From: Cupriavidus numazuensis
Lineage (GTDB): Bacteria; Pseudomonadota; Gammaproteobacteria; Burkholderiales; Burkholderiaceae
NCBI RefSeq assembly: GCF_905397435.1
Contig: NZ_CAJPVI010000005.1
Coordinates: 62,001-126,000 of the forward strand
Direction of reading: 5' to 3'
DNA length: 64,000 nucleotides
Shown: positions 53,190-62,475 of the stretch, one piece after another
How positions within the stretch are numbered: the first letter of the stretch is position 1
Layout of the letters: every line of letters starts with the position of its first letter
Notes under the pieces: model-generated
Seen by the model: the letters and a program-made list of their open reading frames with translations, nothing else
Databases searched by the model: none
What the model was told of the DNA's origin: nothing
Program-made: the position numbers and the translations under genes

Positions 53190-53546
53190 TCAGTTCCAGA
53201 TGGGATTTTCCTTCTGCATCTGTTCCTTGGTCTTCGATTCCCAATACGCGCCGATCTGGCGTTCGGTGACGTAACCCCGCTTCAGCGAATCGATCTTGCT
53301 GAAGTTCTTGTACACCTGCGGCATCCCCGCTTTCGCTTCATCACGGCTCAGCTTGCCGTCGTGGTTGGCATCGGCCGCCTTGAAGCGGTCCGAAATAAGC
53401 GCCTTGGCTTCGGCGGTGGTCGATGGTGCTGCCGGGACCTGAGCGGAGTCTGCTCCCGGGGCACTCGCCTGCTGGGCACTCGCGGCCGTAAAGGCCAGCG
53501 CCAGCACGGCTGCCAAGCATACTGCAGGCAATTTACGCACGATCAT
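53190..53546 (-). CDS. Secreted EF-hand domain protein
   Basis: The 118-residue exported protein has a signal peptide (MIVRKLPAVCLAAVLALAFT, cleavage near AASAQQ). A Pro/Ala linker precedes one canonical calcium loop in ADANHDGKLSRDE (D-N-D-K-S-E pattern) near residue 68. A second, degenerate hand lies in FSKIDSLKRGYVTERQIGAY. The start at 53546 is preferred over an ATG six bases upstream because AGAGGAG then has correct spacing. Such small EF-hand proteins are widespread in Burkholderiaceae; function is unknown, perhaps envelope calcium sensing. Confidence 0.8.
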   Translation of the reverse strand: MIVRKLPAVCLAAVLALAFTAASAQQASAPGADSAQVPAAPSTTAEAKALISDRFKAADANHDGKLSRDEAKAGMPQVYKNFSKIDSLKRGYVTERQIGAYWESKTKEQMQKENPIWN

Positions 53547-53599
53547 TTCCATCTCCTCTAGCGTTTTTGTCGAGAAGGGCCTTCTTGCGAAATACCGGC

Positions 53600-53633
53600 A
53601 AAAAAAATCCCTGTGAGCCAAAGCTCACAGGGA
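53600..53633 (-). terminator. Terminator of the liv operon
   Basis: On the minus strand TCCCTGTGAGC and its 11-bp complement with loop TTTG are followed by a T8 run, 87 bp after the livF stop. Confidence 0.88.
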
Positions 53634-53719
53634 ATTCTAGGCACTGGTGATCCCGCCTACCAACACATTTATGCATCCGCGGGTCTGTCAGTCGAGTGCT
53701 TCTTGACTGACGACAAGTC

Positions 53720-54436
53720 TTACTCGCCCAGATAGGCGGCGCGCACCTTCGGATCGTCCAGCATCTGCTTCGCCTCACCGTTCATCGTGATCAGGCCCGA
53801 TTCCATCACATAGCCGCGGTGCGCGGCCTGCAGCGCCAGGCGCGCGTTCTGCTCCACGAGCAGCACAGTCACGCCTTGCGCCGACACGCTGCGCACCACC
53901 TCGAAGATCTTTTCGACCATGATCGGCGACAGACCCATCGACGGCTCGTCCAGCAGCAACAGCTTGGGCTGGCTCATCAGCGCACGCGCCATGGCCAGCA
54001 TCTGCTGTTCACCGCCCGACATCGTGCCGGCCAGCTGGTTCGCACGCTCCTTGAGGCGCGGGAACGTCTGGAACATGCGGTCGATATCGTCCTTGATGGT
54101 GCTCTCGTCGTTGCGGGTGTAGGCGCCCATCTGCAGGTTTTCGGTGATGGTCATGCGCGCGAACACGCCGCGGCCTTCCGGCACCATCGCCAGGCCCTGC
54201 TTGAGCAGCGCGTAGCTCGGCACGCCCTTGATGGACTTGCCCATGTATTCCACGTCGCCGCCCGCCCAGCCCTGCAGGCCGGTGATGGCCTTCATGGTCG
54301 TGGTCTTGCCGGCGCCATTGGCGCCGATCAGCGTCACGAGTTCGCCGTCCTTGATTTCGAGGTCGACGCCCTTCACCGCCTGGATGCCGCCATAGGCAAC
54401 CTTGAGGCCGGAGATCTTCAGTACTGTCTGTTTCAT
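53720..54436 (-). CDS. livF: Branched-chain amino-acid ABC transporter ATPase LivF
   Basis: The 238-residue cytoplasmic ATPase pairs with LivG. Walker A is TLIGANGAGKTTTMKAITGL near residue 36. The LivF-type MVPEGRGVFARMTITENLQM, signature TMSGGEQQMLAMARALM and Walker B KLLLLDEPSMGLSPIMVEKI follow. VLLVEQNARLAL carries the His-to-Gln H-loop region typical of LivF. The start follows the conserved MKQTVLKISGLKVAYGG. It is the last gene of livKHMGF, 14 bp after livG. Confidence 0.94.
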   Translation of the reverse strand: MKQTVLKISGLKVAYGGIQAVKGVDLEIKDGELVTLIGANGAGKTTTMKAITGLQGWAGGDVEYMGKSIKGVPSYALLKQGLAMVPEGRGVFARMTITENLQMGAYTRNDESTIKDDIDRMFQTFPRLKERANQLAGTMSGGEQQMLAMARALMSQPKLLLLDEPSMGLSPIMVEKIFEVVRSVSAQGVTVLLVEQNARLALQAAHRGYVMESGLITMNGEAKQMLDDPKVRAAYLGE

Positions 54437-54450
54437 TGCTGTCCTCCGCC

Positions 54451-55227
54451 TCAGTGCGCCGAAGCACCCAGGTAAGCCTCGATCACCGCCGGGTTGCTCT
54501 GTACTTCCTGCGGCAGCCCTTGCGCGATCACCTTGCCGTAGTCGAGCACGGTCAGGCGGTTGCAAAGGCCCATCACGAGCTTCACGTCGTGCTCGATCAG
54601 CAGGATGGTCTTGCCATCGTTCTTGATCTTTTCGAGCAGGCCGCGCAGCTCGACCTTCTCGGTCGCGTTCATGCCCGCTGCCGGCTCGTCCAGCGCGAGC
54701 AGCTTGGGCTCGGTCGCCAGCGCGCGGGCAATTTCCAGGCGGCGCTGGTGGCCATAGGACAGATTGCGCGAGGTGAAGTTGGCGTACTTGCTGATGCCGA
54801 CGTACTCGAGCAGGTCGTGAGCCATATCCTCGATACCCTCTTCCTCACGGCGCACGCCGGGCGGGCGGAAGATAGCGCCGAACAGGCCGGCCTTGGTACG
54901 GACGTGACGGCCCACCATGACGTTCTCCAGCGCCGTCATGTCGCCAAACAGGCGAATGTTCTGGAACGTGCGCGCGATACCGGTCTTGGCCACTTCATGC
55001 ACGGCCGTCGGCTGGTAGGGCTTGCCGCCCAGCCTGAAATCGCCGGAATCGGGCGTATACAGGCCGGTAATCACGTTGAAGAACGTGGTCTTGCCGGCGC
55101 CGTTCGGGCCGATCAGGCCATAGATTTCGCCGGCCTTGATCTGCAGGCCCACATCGGACAGCGCCTGCAGGCCGCCGAAACGCTTGTTGACCCCCTGTAC
55201 CGACAGGAGGAAATCGTTGTTGCTCAT
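54451..55227 (-). CDS. livG: Branched-chain amino-acid ABC transporter ATPase LivG
   Basis: The 258-residue ATPase has Walker A GLIGPNGAGKTTFFNVITGL near residue 40. GIARTFQNIRLFGDMTALEN is the Q-loop and LivG-type sequence; NLSYGHQRRLEIARALATEP is the signature (LSYG instead of LSGG, as in LivG), and LLALDEPAAGMNATE is Walker B. ILLIEHDVKLVMGLCNRLTV carries the switch His. GGAGG lies upstream of the ATG at 55227. It lies 13 bp after livM and before livF. Confidence 0.94.
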   Translation of the reverse strand: MSNNDFLLSVQGVNKRFGGLQALSDVGLQIKAGEIYGLIGPNGAGKTTFFNVITGLYTPDSGDFRLGGKPYQPTAVHEVAKTGIARTFQNIRLFGDMTALENVMVGRHVRTKAGLFGAIFRPPGVRREEEGIEDMAHDLLEYVGISKYANFTSRNLSYGHQRRLEIARALATEPKLLALDEPAAGMNATEKVELRGLLEKIKNDGKTILLIEHDVKLVMGLCNRLTVLDYGKVIAQGLPQEVQSNPAVIEAYLGASAH

Positions 55228-55240
55228 GTTGTCCTCCTGG

Positions 55241-56398
<1,158 letters not shown>

Positions 56399-56411
56399 GG
56401 ATTCGCTCCCC

Positions 56412-57347
56412 TCAGGCACGGTCAGCCACGCGTTCGCCCATGATGCCGGACGGACGGAACACAAGTACGGTAATCAGCACAATGAACGCAAAGACGTCCT
56501 GGTAGTTCGAACCGAACACGCCATTGGTCAGATCGCCGATATAGCCTGCGCCCAGTGCTTCGATCAGGCCCAGCAGCATGCCGCCGACCATGGCGCCGGC
56601 CAGGTTGCCGATGCCGCCCAGCACGGCGGCGGTGAACGCCTTCAGGCCAGGGATGAAGCCCATGTAGAAGTGGGCGTTGCCGTAGTTGGTGGCCATCATC
56701 ACGCCGGCCAGCGCGGCGAGCGTCGCGCCGATCATGAAGGTGGCGGAGATGACGAAGTTCGGGTTCACGCCCATCAGGCCGGCAACCTTCTGGTTTTCGG
56801 CGGTGGCGCGCATCGCGCGGCCCAGCTTGGTGCGGTTGACCAGGGCCAGCAGGCCGGCCATGACCATCACGGCCAGGCCGATGATGACCATTTCCTTGCC
56901 GGTGATGGTGGCGCCCGTGGAACCGATGTCGATCGGCTCGGAAGGCAGCAGCTGCGGGAAGGTCAGCGGGTTGCGCGACCAGATCAGCATGCCCGCGGTC
57001 TGCAGGATGATGGAAACGCCGATGGCGGTGATCAGCGGGGCCAGGCGCGGCGCATTGCGCAGCGGCCGGTAGGCGATCCGCTCGATGGAATAGGCAAGTA
57101 CTGCACAAACCGGCATGGCGATCAGCGTGGCGATCACCAGCGTCAGCCACTCGGGCAGGCCGGGCGCGAATTTCTGCAGCCCAAGAATCGCTGACAAAGC
57201 GGTCAGCGCGCCAATCATCAGGACGTCGCCGTGGGCGAAGTTGATGATGCCCAGAATGCCGTAGACCATGGTGTAGCCCAGTGCGATCAGCGCATAGATG
57301 CTGCCGAGCACCAGACCGTTCACGATCTGTTGGATAAAGATATCCAT
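56412..57347 (-). CDS. livH: Branched-chain amino-acid ABC transporter permease LivH
   Basis: The 311-residue membrane protein begins MDIFIQQIVNGLVLGSIYAL, then IALGYTMVYGILGIINFAHG, the LivH signature (GLTMVYG...INFAHG). MRATAENQKVAGLMGVNPNF is the coupling loop near residue 195. GFIPGLKAFTAAVLGGIGNL and AGAMVGGMLLGLIEALGAGY follow. It pairs with LivM to form the channel. It is separated from livK by about 210 bp containing a terminator, so livHMGF may be expressed at lower level than livK. Confidence 0.95.
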   Translation of the reverse strand: MDIFIQQIVNGLVLGSIYALIALGYTMVYGILGIINFAHGDVLMIGALTALSAILGLQKFAPGLPEWLTLVIATLIAMPVCAVLAYSIERIAYRPLRNAPRLAPLITAIGVSIILQTAGMLIWSRNPLTFPQLLPSEPIDIGSTGATITGKEMVIIGLAVMVMAGLLALVNRTKLGRAMRATAENQKVAGLMGVNPNFVISATFMIGATLAALAGVMMATNYGNAHFYMGFIPGLKAFTAAVLGGIGNLAGAMVGGMLLGLIEALGAGYIGDLTNGVFGSNYQDVFAFIVLITVLVFRPSGIMGERVADRA

Positions 57348-57502
57348 GAAAACTCCTGCTTCAGTCCCGGTTCCTGCGGCATGGTGTGGATGCCGGGGGG
57401 ACCATGGTGTGGGATGGGTAGTATGTTGCGGTGGTGGGTTTGCTGGTAAGCGGCCTGCCCTGCTCCATCCATGGTAAGGATGCTTCTACATTAGGCGAGG
57501 CT

Positions 57503-57540
57503 AAAAAGAACGGCACCGCAAAATACTCACGGTGCCGTTC
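57503..57540 (-). terminator. Intergenic terminator/attenuator between livK and livH
   Basis: On the minus strand GAACGGCACCG and its 11-bp complement enclose an 11-nt loop and are followed by TTCTTTTTAG. It lies 22 bp after the livK stop and probably limits readthrough into livHMGF. Confidence 0.75.
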
Positions 57541-57561
57541 GGATGGGCCGGTAAGCCCGAA

Positions 57562-58764
57562 TTACATCTTCACGACGTCGAGGACGGACTTCTTCTTGTC
57601 CTTGTACTCGTACAGCGTGATGGTGCCTTCCTTCATGTCGCCCTTCTCGTCGAAGGCGATGTTGCCGATCACGCCCTTGTAGTTGGTCTTGGGCATTTCG
57701 GCCAGGATGGCGGCCGGCTCGACCGAGTTGGCGCGCTTCATGGCATCCACGATGACCATCACGGCGTCATACGTGAACGGTGCATAGATCTGCACCGGCG
57801 CGTTGAAGCGGGCCTGGTAGCGCTTCTGGAAGTCGGCGCCGTTCTCCATCTTCGACAGGGCCAGGCCTGCCTCGGAGCAGATGATGTTGGACACGGCATC
57901 GCCGGCCAGCTCGGCCACCTTGTCGGTACAGACGCCATCGCCGCCAACGATCTTGGACGAGATGCCCAGTTCCTTGGCCTGCTTGGCGAACGGGCCGCCG
58001 GTGGCGTCCATGCCGCCGTACATGATGACGTCCGGCTTCTTGCCCTTGATCTTGGTCAGAATGGCCTTGAAGTCGGTGGCCTTGTCGTTGGTGGCTTCAC
58101 GCGCCACCACGTTCACGCCGGCCGCCTTGGCGGTCTTCTCGAACTCGTCGGCCAGGCCCTTGCCGTAGGCGGTGGCATCGTCGACGATGGCCACGCTCTT
58201 GGCATGCAGGCTCTTGGCAGCGTAGTTGGCCAGTGCCGGACCTTGCTGGGCATCGGTGGCGACCACGCGGTAGGTCGTCTTGAAGCCTTGCTTGGTGTAG
58301 TCCGGGTTGGTCGACGACGGCGAGATCTGGACGATGCCCGCATCGCTGTAGATCTTCGAGGCCGGGATCGACACGCCCGAGTTCAGGTGGCCGACCACGG
58401 CCACGACCTTGGCATCCACCAGCTTCTGGGCGACGGAGGTGCCGGTCTTCGGATCCGCGGCATCGTCTTCACCGACCAGTTCCAGCTTGATCTTCTTGCC
58501 GCCGACTTCCAGGCCGGCCTTGTTGACTTCTTCCACGGCCAGGCGGGCGCCGTTTTCGTTGTCCTTGCCAAGGTGGGCGATACCGCCGGTCAGCGGGGCC
58601 GCGTGGCCGATCTTGACGACGACTTCACCGCCGCCGGCGGCCGGAGCAGCCGCTGCCGGAGCCGATGCCGACGGTTCAGCCGGCTTTTCTTCTTTCTTGC
58701 CGCAAGCTGTAACGAGCGCCACTGCGGCCGCGATCGGCAGAATCTTGGCAAACGTGATTTGCAT
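57562..58764 (-). CDS. livK: Branched-chain amino-acid ABC transporter substrate-binding lipoprotein
   Basis: The 400-residue LivJ/LivK-type binding protein is unusual in starting with a lipoprotein signal: MQITFAKILPIAAAVALVTA then CGKKEEKP (lipobox VTAC). An Ala/Pro-rich tether of about 25 residues follows. The mature part has KIGHAAPLTGGIAHLGKDNE, NGARLAVEEVNKAGLEVGGK, VVGHLNSGVSIPASKIYSDA and IVQISPSSTNPDYTKQGFKT. The tether suggests membrane anchoring and not a free periplasmic protein. It is the first gene of livKHMGF. Confidence 0.92.
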   Translation of the reverse strand: MQITFAKILPIAAAVALVTACGKKEEKPAEPSASAPAAAAPAAGGGEVVVKIGHAAPLTGGIAHLGKDNENGARLAVEEVNKAGLEVGGKKIKLELVGEDDAADPKTGTSVAQKLVDAKVVAVVGHLNSGVSIPASKIYSDAGIVQISPSSTNPDYTKQGFKTTYRVVATDAQQGPALANYAAKSLHAKSVAIVDDATAYGKGLADEFEKTAKAAGVNVVAREATNDKATDFKAILTKIKGKKPDVIMYGGMDATGGPFAKQAKELGISSKIVGGDGVCTDKVAELAGDAVSNIICSEAGLALSKMENGADFQKRYQARFNAPVQIYAPFTYDAVMVIVDAMKRANSVEPAAILAEMPKTNYKGVIGNIAFDEKGDMKEGTITLYEYKDKKKSVLDVVKM

Positions 58765-59383
58765 GAGTGATCTCCTAGGATTCACAAAATGGGGATTTGC
58801 AACGCCTCCCGGGCGCCTCCCCATACCGCCTTTGTTTAGTTTCAATTTGAAACGCGCGCATTGTATCCCCTTTCTTCGGCGATGCAATACGCGACGCAAC
58901 AACCTGAGCGATTTACCCGCCAAATGAGCTAGGGAATTTCCCCAATGCACAGATTGGGGCAATTCCCGCTCACCTGACGGGGCCGCACCATCGCTTACAA
59001 GAATCGTGCCCGGTAGCTCTCTCCCCTCGAAATTTGCACGCCCGGTGCCACGTATAATCCATCTGTATTAATTAGGCGTTTCATTCCATAAACCCTGCAC
59101 CAATCTCTAATGTGCAGAATGTAGCGCCGCACCATAATAGGGAAAACCCCAGTCACGGGGATTACCCTGATTTGTCTGCTTGCATTGACAGGTACGTAAT
59201 CGATGCACCTTATCGGAGCGCAATGTCATGGGAATGGCGATTATTGTTGTGACGATAAAGGCATTCGGCAAGACGGAATGAAAATGCGCGCGCGGTCACG
59301 CACGTATCGTGCGAAAGCAGTCTGGACGCAAAGGCAGGAGAGAGGCGCCGCAGAACGCGGCGCCGGCAAGTCAGGTCAGCAGG
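58765..59383. other. Gene-poor upstream region of livK with palindrome
   Basis: This 619-bp stretch contains no convincing gene. A 15-bp palindrome GTTTCAATTTGAAAC lies at 58839-58853, 75 bp upstream of livK, and may be an operator. TATAAT at 59053-59058 has no well-spaced -35. The stretch is more AT-rich than its neighbours around 58860-59240. Confidence 0.5.
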
Positions 59384-60358
59384 TCAGGCCGTGACGCCGA
59401 CCGTGGCGGCGGCCTGCAGGCCGCGCGGGAGCGGGAACGCCATGTTTTCTTCGATCCCGGCGAGAGCACGTACGTGGCCGGCACCGAGTTCGCGCAGGCG
59501 AGCGACGATGGACTGGGCCAGTTCCTCGGGCGCCGACGCCCCGGCGGTCAGGCCGATACGCCGCTTGCCCGCGACCCATTCCGGGCGCACCTGCTCGGGG
59601 GCATCCACCATATAGGCAGGCACGCCTAGTCGTGCGGCCAGTTCGCGCAACCGGTTCGAGTTCGAACTGTTGGGGCTGCCCACCACGATCACCACGTCGA
59701 CCTGGGGCGCCATGAACTTCACGGCATCCTGGCGATTCTGCGTGGCGTAGCAGATATCTTGCTTCTTGGGCTCGCGGATCAGCGGGAAACGCGCCTTGAG
59801 CGCGGCCACGATCTCGAGGGTTTCATCGACCGACAGCGTGGTCTGCGTCACGTACGCCAGGCGCGCGGGATCGGCAACCACCAGCCCGGCAACATCCGCC
59901 ACCGACTCCACCAGCAGCATGCCGCCTTCGGCCTGGCCCATGGTGCCTTCGACTTCCGGGTGCCCGCGGTGGCCGATCATCACGATCTCGCAGCCCTCCG
60001 CGCGCATCTTGCCGACTTCGACATGGACCTTGGTCACCAGCGGGCAAGTCGCGTCGAACACGTTCAGGCCGCGTGAGGCAGCTTCGGCGCGAACATCCTT
60101 CGACACGCCGTGGGCACTGAAGATAACGGTGGCGCCGGCCGGTACTTCGTCGAGCTCGCGCACGAACACAGCGCCCTTGCGGCGCAGGTCGGCGACGACA
60201 TAGGCGTTGTGGACAATCTCGTGACGCACATAGATTGGCGCCCCAAAACGCGTTAGCGCGCGCTCGACGATCTCGATGGCGCGGTCGACGCCGGCGCAGA
60301 AGCCGCGCGGCTGCGCCATCAGGATCTCGGCATCGGGTGCGGTAGTCAGGTCAGGCAT
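59384..60358 (-). CDS. ispH: 4-hydroxy-3-methylbut-2-enyl diphosphate reductase
   Basis: This last enzyme of the MEP pathway makes IPP and DMAPP with a 4Fe-4S cluster. The 324-residue protein has the three cluster cysteines in [20 protein letters not shown] near residue 21, [20 protein letters not shown] near residue 105, and the [20 protein letters not shown] region near residue 200. [20 protein letters not shown] (HEIVHN) and [20 protein letters not shown] are also typical. It is cotranscribed with the PPIase gene 28 bp upstream, as in fkpB-ispH of enterics. Confidence 0.96.
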   Translation of the reverse strand: MPDLTTAPDAEILMAQPRGFCAGVDRAIEIVERALTRFGAPIYVRHEIVHNAYVVADLRRKGAVFVRELDEVPAGATVIFSAHGVSKDVRAEAASRGLNVFDATCPLVTKVHVEVGKMRAEGCEIVMIGHRGHPEVEGTMGQAEGGMLLVESVADVAGLVVADPARLAYVTQTTLSVDETLEIVAALKARFPLIREPKKQDICYATQNRQDAVKFMAPQVDVVIVVGSPNSSNSNRLRELAARLGVPAYMVDAPEQVRPEWVAGKRRIGLTAGASAPEELAQSIVARLRELGAGHVRALAGIEENMAFPLPRGLQAAATVGVTA

Positions 60359-60386
60359 GCTGCAATATCAGGACAAGTGAGCGTAA

Positions 60387-60875
60387 TCAGAGGATCCCGA
60401 TCAGCTGCACGTCGAACAGGATGGTCTGCCCGGCCAGCGGATGGTTGAAATCGAACAGCGCCGCAGTGTCGCCGATCTCCTTGAGGACGCCCGCATACTT
60501 GCCGCCGCCGGGTGCGTTGAACTCGACCAGATCGCCGGGGCTGTAGTCTTCCTCGAACGAACTGTTCTCGCGCAGCGTGGCGAGCGATACCCACTGCAGC
60601 AATTCCGGGTTGCGCGGGCCAAATGCCAGTTCGGGCGCCAGGCGGTAGGTCATGCGCTCGCCCTCGGGCATGCCGAGCAGCGCCTGCTCCAGCGTCGGGG
60701 CGAGTTGCCCCTGGCCAAGCAGCATCGTGGCGGGATTCTCCTCGAACGTGCTCACGACTTCGGTGCCGTTTTCGAGAGAGATACTGTAGTGGAGGGTCAG
60801 GAAGGAGTCGGCCTGGACCGTCTTGCGGCCAGCCGCGCCGCCGTCGGCTTCCGACGCAAATGTTTGCAAATTCAT
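60387..60875 (-). CDS. fkpB: FKBP-type peptidyl-prolyl cis-trans isomerase (SlpA/FkpB-like)
   Basis: The 162-residue protein has the SlyD/FkpB fold: [20 protein letters not shown], then [40 protein letters not shown] and [30 protein letters not shown] follows at the C-terminus. An insert-in-flap domain lies between. It lacks the His/Cys metal tail of SlyD, favouring FkpB. It catalyses proline isomerisation and assists folding. It is divergent from radC and directly upstream of ispH, the conserved fkpB-ispH pair. Confidence 0.92.
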   Translation of the reverse strand: MNLQTFASEADGGAAGRKTVQADSFLTLHYSISLENGTEVVSTFEENPATMLLGQGQLAPTLEQALLGMPEGERMTYRLAPELAFGPRNPELLQWVSLATLRENSSFEEDYSPGDLVEFNAPGGGKYAGVLKEIGDTAALFDFNHPLAGQTILFDVQLIGIL

Positions 60876-60982
60876 GGGTGATCAACCTGTCGACAACCCG
60901 TATTGTATTCGACTGGGCCACCGGACGCCCTGCCGATCCACCCTCGCCCGGCCCGACGCACCCGTCCCGAGACTCCTGCGAC

Positions 60983-61669
60983 ATGAGCATCACAAACTGG
61001 CCCGCCTGCGAGCGGCCGCGAGAAAAACTGCAGGAATGCGGCGCCGCCGCATTGTCTGACGCCGAACTGCTGGCCGTATTCCTTCGCGTTGGCGCAACCG
61101 GCAAGAGCGCGGTGGAGCTTGCGCGCGACCTGATGGTCCGCTTCGGCTCGCTGACGCGCCTGTTCACGGCCGACGCGCGCGCCGTGCTCGGCATCCGGGG
61201 CATGGGTGAAGCCAAGTACACCCAGCTGCAAGCCGTGCCCGAACTGGCGCGCCGCATGCTCGCCGAGTCACTGGAACTGCCGAGCGGACTGGATTCCCCC
61301 GCGGCGGTACGCAGCTATCTGCGCCTGACACTGGCGCCGCTCGCCCAGGAGGTCTTCGTCTGCCTGTTTTTGGACACACGCAACCGCATGATCGCCAGCG
61401 AGGAGCTGTTCCGCGGCACGCTGAACCAGACCGCCGTCTACCCGCGGGAAGTGGCGCGCCGGGCGCTGGCGCATAATGCGGCCAGCGTCATCATCGCGCA
61501 TAATCACCCCTCCGGCTGTTGTACGCCGAGCCAGAGCGACCTGCAGATGACGCGCATGCTGGCGCGCGCGCTCGACCTGATCGATGTGCGGCTGCTCGAC
61601 CATTTCGTCGTGGCCGGCACCCATGTGCACTCGTTTGCCGAACACGGCCAGCTTAAGACCGCCACGTGA
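60983..61669 (+). CDS. radC: RadC family JAB-domain protein
   Basis: The 228-residue protein has the N-terminal UPF0758 helix-hairpin-helix region ([56 protein letters not shown]). The JAB1/MPN+ metal motif follows: [20 protein letters not shown], then [20 protein letters not shown] with HxHPSG...[18 protein letters not shown] ends it. RadC's role in DNA repair is disputed in the literature. An in-frame open stretch extends upstream into the fkpB region, but the ATG at 60983 matches the family N-terminus. Confidence 0.93.
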   Translation: MSITNWPACERPREKLQECGAAALSDAELLAVFLRVGATGKSAVELARDLMVRFGSLTRLFTADARAVLGIRGMGEAKYTQLQAVPELARRMLAESLELPSGLDSPAAVRSYLRLTLAPLAQEVFVCLFLDTRNRMIASEELFRGTLNQTAVYPREVARRALAHNAASVIIAHNHPSGCCTPSQSDLQMTRMLARALDLIDVRLLDHFVVAGTHVHSFAEHGQLKTAT

Positions 61670-61728
61670 CGCCTGCAGCACGGCGCAGAGGTATACGGCC
61701 GGTATACAACGCCAGAGTGGCGAAGGCA

Positions 61729-61758
61729 TTGATTAGCCGATGCTTTCCGGTCTATAAT
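61729..61758 (+). promoter_or_regulatory. Promoter of rpmB-rpmG
   Basis: TTGATT (61729-61734), an 18-bp spacer and TATAAT (61753-61758), leaving a 5' UTR of about 95 nt before rpmB. Confidence 0.8.
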
Positions 61759-61858
61759 GCCCGTTTTGCTGAAGTCTCATCCGCTGCAGTCCGGGCCGTG
61801 CGCCTTTTGTTGATCTGTTGCGAACATTGTCCACGAATAGAAGAGTTAGGAGTGCTTC

Positions 61859-62092
61859 ATGGCACGCGTCTGTCAAGTGACCGGGAAAGCGCCGATGGTC
61901 GGCAACAACGTTTCCCACGCAAACAACAAGACCAAGCGCCGTTTTCTGCCCAACCTGCAGAATCGTCGTTTCTTTGTTGAATCGGAAAACCGTTGGGTGA
62001 GCCTGCGCGTCTCGAACGCCGGCCTGCGCCTGATCGACAAGAAAGGCATCGACTCCGTGCTCGCCGACCTGCGCGCACGCGGCGAAGTCTAA
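61859..62092 (+). CDS. rpmB: 50S ribosomal protein L28
   Basis: This 77-residue ribosomal protein of the large subunit begins [20 protein letters not shown], then [20 protein letters not shown], the L28 signature. It ends [12 protein letters not shown]. It has full family length and no zinc-binding CXXC motif (a C- form variant). RBS TTAGGAG lies 5-11 bp upstream. It forms a two-gene operon with rpmG 13 bp downstream, terminated at 62301-62323. Confidence 0.97.
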   Translation: MARVCQVTGKAPMVGNNVSHANNKTKRRFLPNLQNRRFFVESENRWVSLRVSNAGLRLIDKKGIDSVLADLRARGEV

Positions 62093-62105
62093 TTAGGAGT
62101 ACATC

Positions 62106-62276
62106 ATGGCAAGCAAGGGCGGCCGCGACAAAATCAAGCTGGAATCGACCGCAGGTACCGGTCACTTCTACACCACGACCAAGAACAAGCGCACCATGCC
62201 GGAAAAGATGGAGATCATGAAGTTCGATCCCGTCGCCCGCAAGCACGTCGCTTACAAGGAAACCAAGATCAAGTAA
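62106..62276 (+). CDS. rpmG: 50S ribosomal protein L33
   Basis: The 56-residue ribosomal protein ([20 protein letters not shown], then [20 protein letters not shown] and [16 protein letters not shown]) matches bacterial L33. It lacks the cysteines of the zinc-binding (C+) form, as does the neighbouring L28. RBS TTAGGAG is upstream. Confidence 0.97.
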   Translation: MASKGGRDKIKLESTAGTGHFYTTTKNKRTMPEKMEIMKFDPVARKHVAYKETKIK

Positions 62277-62300
62277 TTGATCCCGGTTTTCATCCAAAAG

Positions 62301-62323
62301 GCCCCGCAACCGCGGGGCTTTTT
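62301..62323 (+). terminator. Rho-independent terminator of rpmB-rpmG
   Basis: GCCCCGC and GCGGGGC form a 7-bp stem with AACC loop, extended by AAAAG/CTTTT, followed by TTTTTGTTTT. Confidence 0.92.
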
Positions 62324-62387
62324 GTTTTGTGGCGCCGACGCGGCTTGCGGCCGGACCGCAGGGCAATTTGACCCTAGCGCCATCGCA

Positions 62388-62405
62388 GCCCTGATGCATC
62401 AGGGC
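62388..62405. promoter_or_regulatory. 18-bp perfect palindrome upstream of nadB
   Basis: GCCCTGATGCATCAGGGC has no spacer between half-sites. It lies 71-88 bp before the nadB ATG, where an operator is expected, after a TTGACC element at 62368-62373. Confidence 0.6.
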
Positions 62406-62475
62406 ACCACCCGGGTGTAGACTTTCGAGCTTTCCCTCTAGCGCCGCGCGCCCCCGCGCGGGCAACTCCTGCACC

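Noticed and set aside
59033-59058. TTGCAC...TATAAT as a promoter upstream of livK
   Set aside because: Spacing is only 13 bp and it points away from livK with no gene in that direction.
59203-59394. 63-codon ORF upstream of livK
   Set aside because: It overlaps the ispH 3' end, has no RBS and shows no recognisable sequence.
61687-61708. GGTATAC direct repeat upstream of rpmB as an operator
   Set aside because: Two 7-bp copies spaced 4 bp apart lie upstream of a good promoter, but GTATAC is itself palindromic and short; not enough to support a site.
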